This document shows, in pieces, positions 55,158 to 60,000 of a stretch of 60,000 bases of DNA. Positions within the stretch are counted from its first letter, which is position 1. Each line of letters starts with the position of its first letter. The notes under the pieces were generated by a model that saw only the letters and a program-made list of their open reading frames with translations, was not told the origin of the DNA and ran no database searches. Source of the stretch: Adiantum capillus-veneris (lineage: Eukaryota > Streptophyta > Polypodiopsida > Polypodiales > Pteridaceae); assembly GCA_014529385.2 (NCBI GenBank), contig CM043967.1, positions 134,365,182 to 134,425,181 of the forward strand, read 5' to 3'. A program made the position numbers and the translations under genes.

Positions 55158-56588
55158 ATGAATCCACGCGATCAGGAAGATTGTACCAGAATAGAAACCA
55201 CAACATCTTTGATCAAGGGATTAATCACTCAACAGAGGAAAGTGTGAATAAGAGACCACTACCGCCTTTGGAACCCATTTTAGAGGAGAGTTTCTCTGAC
55301 ACTTCGTCTGAGAGATCATACGGCCTCATGACTGAAGATTATAACAAGTCAAACCCTAAGGGAACAGATTCGATGGGTGCAGGTTCTTCACAGCCCACAT
55401 CTGATGTGAAGTTGTTGTATCTGAAGTTTCAATTTGAAAATGTGTTTAAAGCCAAAATCTATAAGAATGGAATGGACCGCTACTGTGTTAAGCTGGAAAA
55501 TAGGCCGAGCGAGTTTAGAGACCTTGTAGATGTTGATTATGACGGGGATAGGTATTTTGACTGGGAGGGAATGATGTATTTAGTGGTTCATAACCCGTAT
55601 ATTGTGGAAAAATGGGGAATGATCGGCAGCAAGGACAAAGTAGATAATGAATCGGCCGATGCACCACCCAAAATGGAGAAACAAAACGCGGTACTCAGAC
55701 GCGCCAATGAGATTGAGCACCTTAACACAGACAACACATATGTGGGGCTTTATAAGTTCAATAATGGAGATCAAACACTCTATTACAGATGTGACGAGCC
55801 CCACATCAAAGAATTAACTGATCGGAAAAACTTGTATGTTTACACTGACACAGAGGGTAGAAGTATTCAGGTGGTCATAGTGGATAAGTATGGCCGAAAG
55901 TACTCCCCAATGGACCAGACGGAGTTAGAGAGATATACATATTTTGGAGGACCACTCCACCAATACTATGTAAATCTGGAAGCTGAAAAAACCACGACTA
56001 CTCACATCAAACCTAAGATGTACTTGAGAGTCCCTTGAGAACAAGAGTGGAGGATTCTTATGGACATGAACGACTTCCGAGAACAGAACCCTTAGGGTCG
56101 ACGATGACTAGAGCTTCCATGAACACACATAGGAGCAGTTATGTTCCTGAATTCACTTACACCACTGGAACTTCTCCGACTATCACAAGAGATCGAATCG
56201 ATGAAGTAGGGCGGATAGGATACCATTGTTAGTACCAAGAGGAGATTACGAACCAAGAGAAGCCATCCCAGGGGGACCAGGAGTTGTTAGAATGTTTGTA
56301 GAGGCCAGGCGTATGCGACCATCCCAAGTGGCAAAATGCTTACCCAAAAAGTATAATGGATCTGGCGATCCGTATGCCCATGTTTCAACCTTCAAAAAAG
56401 TATTGAGAGCAGAACAGGTGACTGATTTCCACACTCAGTATGAAGGATTTGGGTTGACATTCGAAGGTAATGCCCTGACTTGGTTTCAACCATTAAACAA
56501 CTTAGAATTTCCAAGTATTGAGCAACTTCTTGAAGAAGTCACTGAGGAATTCTCAAAAAAAGGGATCAAGCATAACACTGTCTCCTAG
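55158..56588 (+). pseudogene. gag: RT-K gag, N-terminal domain and core
   Basis: ATG at 55158 opens MN, then a one-base indel moves the frame: RSGR continues in the frame open to 56038. That stretch carries the family domain (PILEESFSDTSSERSY, GMDRYCVKLENRPSEFRDL, YVGLYKFNNG, YYRCDEPH, GGPLHQYYV), clearly homologous to RT-B. Two further frame changes (56035, 56226) lead to the Gag core SGDPYAHVSTFKKVLRAEQ, LTWFQPL and GIKHNTVS, with TAG at 56586 where RT-B has Gln. Confidence 0.85.
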
Positions 56589-57790
56589 ATTTATGCATTT
56601 AAGCAAAATGAAAAGGGAAAAGTGAAAGAAGCGTCTCTTTGTTTCAGGCAGTACATTGAAAGATGCCCTGCTCGAGAACTACCTCAGGATGAAAGACTAT
56701 CAATCCTCTTCATAGAGGGATTGCGAAATGACACACTCAAGAAGGACTTGCACCTAAAAGCATGTGTCGCCTTTGATCAAGTCACGAAAGAGGCATTGTA
56801 TCTTGTAGATAACTGCAAAGCATATGGGGAGGTGACTGAAGACACAGATCAGGGGACTAGTAGCACCTCTTCAACTACGAGTGAGTCCACGATAAAACTG
56901 GGAGGGAAAAACCCAGTTGTAGCGGACGTTGATTGAGTGATCGAGGAAGTGATCAGGAGGATGAACCAAGGAAACAGGATGAACCCAAACACACGACAAC
57001 CGCCCACTCGAAAATGAGATACTTGTGGAGGTGACCATCCAACCCAGTGGTGCAACCTTCAACAAAGGCCAGGAGCTAACACACAATGGATATTGAAATG
57101 GTGTGCTACAAAAAAAAATGGACAAACCATGAAACTCACGAATGTTTCTACAATTGGAACTATGTTAGAGAGATAATACGGACCACCTAGAGGACAACAA
57201 CTTCCATTCCCTCCAAGGTACCAAGTGGAGACAAATAACGCAATCTTGGGTCAGGAAAAAGCTCAACCGGTGTTGGGACATCAACCTCCTTTACCCCAAG
57301 AAAATAGGGCTATGGTAAGGATTTCTCAACCCATAGAACCACCATCTGATCAGAGTATGATCCAGGTAATCTCACACCTAGAAGATTCAAACAGTACTTA
57401 TGAAAGGGAAAGTGATAGGAATTCATATGCTCTAGAGGGATATAATCCACAGATAAATCTAGATGAAATGCCCGAGCCCTCATACATAGCACAACCAACC
57501 AAAAATAATTACCTGGTCGATGAGAATATGCTAATGTTTATGGCAAATCAGGGCTACAAACCTAGAGGCTACCCTCCTAGAACAGGACAACCAATGGGAG
57601 CTCCTCAAGCTTCTCCACCACCTATAGGACCATGCTATGAATGAGGTGGGGATCACTGGGCTAGAGTGTGTCCAAACAAAGGAGAGCAGGTGAAATTTTT
57701 TGGATTCTGCAACGGATGCACGACGGACCATCTTATTCCACACTGCCCGAAAAACCTCAAAAATAAAGGAAAAGAAACCATGAACTAAAA
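56589..57790 (+). pseudogene. gag: RT-K gag C-terminal part with three zinc knuckles
   Basis: YIERCPARELPQDERLSILFIEGLRNDTLKKDL continues the core. Three CCHC knuckles follow in one frame: x-DTCGGDHPTQWC (57015-57053, first Cys is TGA), CYE-x-GGDHWARVC (57633-57671, second Cys is TGA) and CNGCTTDHLIPHC (57708-57745). Spacing is C-x2-C-x3-H-x4-C, one residue shorter than the usual x4. Between knuckles 1 and 2 is a Gln/Pro-rich linker, as in RT-C. Confidence 0.8.
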
Positions 57791-58115
57791 AGGGATTGCG
57801 CCAAGCTCAAGTGGATCAGAAACAAAACAAAACATTCCAATAAAAGCAGTCACTAGAGCTCAAGCACATGAGGTAGCAAAGAGTGTCCCGGCCAGCCAAA
57901 TAGAGATAGACAACTTGTCTGTCCAAACCCCTAGAAAATCCTGGAAGGCAAAACAAAAAAAGATGAAAGCCAAAAGAGAAAAGGAAAAAATGGCATTGGA
58001 AACCAAATTGCGGAAAACAGAGGAACAACTTTCAAGGGAAAGAGGCCTTAATGGTAACAATGAGACAAAGAAACTGTCAGGACTGCCTTCCGGGGGGTAA
58101 GTCCTAGTAGACAAG
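57791..58115 (+). pseudogene. RT-K basic linker
   Basis: Lys/Glu-rich probable coiled coil (57915-58100, KMKAKREKEKMALETKLRKTEEQL), ending in a TAA; it corresponds to the charged linker of RT-C at 13000-13500. Confidence 0.5.
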
Positions 58116-58922
58116 GTGGTTGAACCCTTGGATGCAATTCTAAAAGCTTACAAATCAAGGCTAAAGCCTAACCAAACCCAAGAGGATTGGTGGTTAGCGT
58201 ACCCTCATCCAGGGTATGAGAAAGAGAGGCTAAATATGTGCAAAGACCTCATTCAAGCCGCTCAAGCGTTTATGGAACCATCAGTTCCTACGACTCCAAA
58301 AACCGAGGTACTCATACGAGAAAAGATTCAGGAGTTAGATGAGAGGGGAATTGAAGTGAATAACCTACCCAATCTGCTCGACGAAACATCTTTGGACATG
58401 AGGGTAGTATCCAATACAACTGATGGAACGCATTCTCAAGTACCACCACCAATTCCACAGGTAGAAGAACAATGGCCTCAAGAGCTATGGGAACTGATCA
58501 AGAATAGGAAGGATGGAAGTGTCACACTTGTGTCCGCTCCTATCCCGAAAATCCACCTGGAGCATGAGCTCTACCCAAATGACATCCAATCATTGTATGG
58601 AGATGCAGGCACATCGATATCGGAAGACAGTAAACCACAATCGTTGAAGACTTTTCCTTCATTTATTGGTAACCCTGAAACTCGATCAGAGGTAAGGAAA
58701 GTTCCCTCTCAATGGCAAGACAATCCTAAGATGATGGACACTAAAACTCTTCACAAGATGATGTCATCACCTATCTGTTGTACACTAACTTTGTCAGAGT
58801 TGCTGAACATTAGACCGCATCTTTGGGGAGAGGTTGCGAAAAATTTGGAAAAAAGAGGGCTTGTAATTCCATCAACCGAGGTTTATCGAAGGTGAAGGTG
58901 AAGAAGGAAACCCTCAAATTAG
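58116..58922 (+). pseudogene. RT-K pre-protease domain
   Basis: 259 open codons conserved with RT-C 13610-14040: EEQWPQELWELI, DGSVTLVSAPIPK, DIQSLYGDAG, CTLTLSELLNIRPHLW. Stops at 58893, 58899 and 58920 follow, in a short stretch that repeats the GAAGGTGAAGAAGGAAA found again in its proper place at 58967-58983. Confidence 0.75.
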
Positions 58923-60000
58923 ACTAAAAATGAGCCAGTGCCAGTCAACAAGGTAGGGGACTATTGTGAAGGTGAAGAAGGAAATACTTCCCTACCTGTA
59001 GAGTATAAGGATGTGAAATCGATAGCAATATTGGATAGTGGAGCTGGAATTTCCATAGCCACCAAAGCAATGTGGAAAAAATGGCAAAAACCTGCTCTAA
59101 GAAAAATGAGATTGAAACTTCAACTAGCAGATGGGTACCTGGAGAGACCTATTGGCATCTTAGAGCAGATTGTAGTAACCTCTTGTGGAATTGCATACGA
59201 ACACACCTTTGCTATCATGAATTTCGATGAGAGTAGCAATTTCGGCATCATTCCGGGCAGACCATTCATGCGTCAGCTCAAAATGGTCGAAGATTGGGGT
59301 TATGACTATATCTATCTGAGGAACAAGGATGTCACTACGAAAATCAGTGTCACCGATCATAGCTATAAAGACATAGACAGAGCCCCAGGAGAAGACCTGC
59401 AGTCCAAAACTGACCCGGAAGGAGGAATACCAGCGTGGCTCCAGAACAAACCTTACCAATGGACAGGAGAAGCTTCGGATTCTAAAATTCTAAAAAAGGA
59501 AGACTGCATTCTTGATAGGACTGCACAAGATGAAGCATACATACCAAAGCCTTTTCCAAAGGAGATGTTCAAACCGTTTGGATGGCAACAAATACTAGCT
59601 ACTCTTGATGTTTGTGTCAACGAAGCGACCCTCAGCAAATTTTGTGATGAGGAAGGGTACGATATCATTCCATTCCAGATGATGAATGTTCGCCTAACTC
59701 CGAAGACTGAGCAAGACGTACCTGACAAGGAAGGGATGGCCAAGTGCCGACGCATAGTGGACGAAATCTCTGTAAGGGACCTTGTCCAAAGAAATGACGA
59801 AGAAGAGTTTCAAGACTCGACTGATAGGACGCTAGAGGAGAACGCGGACCATGAGCTATCCAGTAGCTCGAGCCAGAGCATCAAAGGGAAGGATCGCCGA
59901 GTGATCTACTATGATTTCCCAAACCAAAACCCTCAAAGACAACACAGGTATCGAGATAAACGCAGAAACAACCACAACAAGCACCACGAGGACTCAGTAC
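58923..60000 (+). CDS. pro: RT-K protease and downstream family domain, open to the window end
   Basis: An open frame of 359 codons without a stop and without its own start. NKVGDYCEGEEGN, IAILDSGAGISIATK (D-S-G active site near 59031-59041), FGIIPGRPFMRQ (C-terminal protease motif) and VTDHSYKDI. Then a domain shared with RT-C: IPAWLQNKPYQW, KPFGWQQILATLDVCVN, GYDIIPFQMM, followed by an acidic, Ser-rich stretch and a basic end. RT would follow outside the window. Confidence 0.8.

Larger units (their letters stand above)
53696..60000 (+). mobile_element. RT-K: third member of the palindrome-leader gypsy family, 5' truncated
   Basis: Leader with five palindromes, gag and protease, running off the window. 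No LTR or primer site precedes the leader; it is joined directly to RT-I integrase text. Gag N-terminal domain matches RT-B and gag-protease matches RT-C. Confidence 0.8.

Overview
The window looks like nuclear DNA of a land plant with a large, repeat-rich genome. Everything I can identify is LTR retrotransposon or transposon DNA: plant-type Ty3/gypsy and Ty1/copia polyproteins, primer sites of plant type (iMet-like TGGTATCAGAGC, Asp-like TGGCGCC...GGGGA), 0.2 to 2.5 kb LTRs, long CT microsatellites and no host gene. The species cannot be fixed from sequence; a fern, lycophyte or gymnosperm is a guess from the retroelement types. Almost every coding region is broken, mostly by C-to-T or G-to-A type stops, as expected of methylated silent copies.

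Layout (names are mine). RT-B, minus strand, 1-4054: gag, leader and 5' LTR of a gypsy element, inserted in the integrase of RT-A (plus, 4055-7367: integrase end, purine tract, LTR). 7368-8196: primer-site-like sequence and non-coding DNA. RT-C (plus, gypsy, same family as RT-B): LTR, leader, gag, protease, RT/RNase H and integrase, in three pieces at 8197-17704, 40197-40787 and 45908 to about 46637. The first break holds RT-D (17705-40196, gypsy of Tat type with a second RNase H). RT-D is itself split by a solo LTR (22561-23459, TSD TGCCA) and, in its 3' LTR, by the copia element RT-F (26311-37881, TSD GTCTA). RT-F contains the Tat-like RT-G (31110 to about 37113). The second break holds the copia element RT-H (minus, 40788-45907, 211-bp LTRs).

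After RT-C come RT-I (about 46638-53695, a divergent gypsy lineage with a D-H-G protease), a TIR element inside its RT (51960-52622, 9-bp TSD), and RT-K (about 53695-60000, plus), a third member of the RT-B/RT-C family that is 5' truncated and runs off the end.

The most unusual signal is in the RT-B/RT-C/RT-K family. Each copy has a leader of roughly 280-bp steps, each step carrying a near-perfect 20-32 bp palindrome. The palindrome is the same within an element but a different sequence in each element: ACGCGT core in RT-B, TCATGA core in RT-C, TCGCGA core in RT-K. RT-B and RT-C also carry a half-site of their own palindrome at the aligned place in the LTR, about 340 bp before its 3' end. This looks like a cis signal that diverges as a set (dimerisation, packaging, or binding by a cognate protein). 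Other points of note are two tandem zinc-binding HHCC modules in the RT-C integrase, a protease-like segment after that integrase, and two related 70-72 aa reading frames inside the RT-I LTR/leader.
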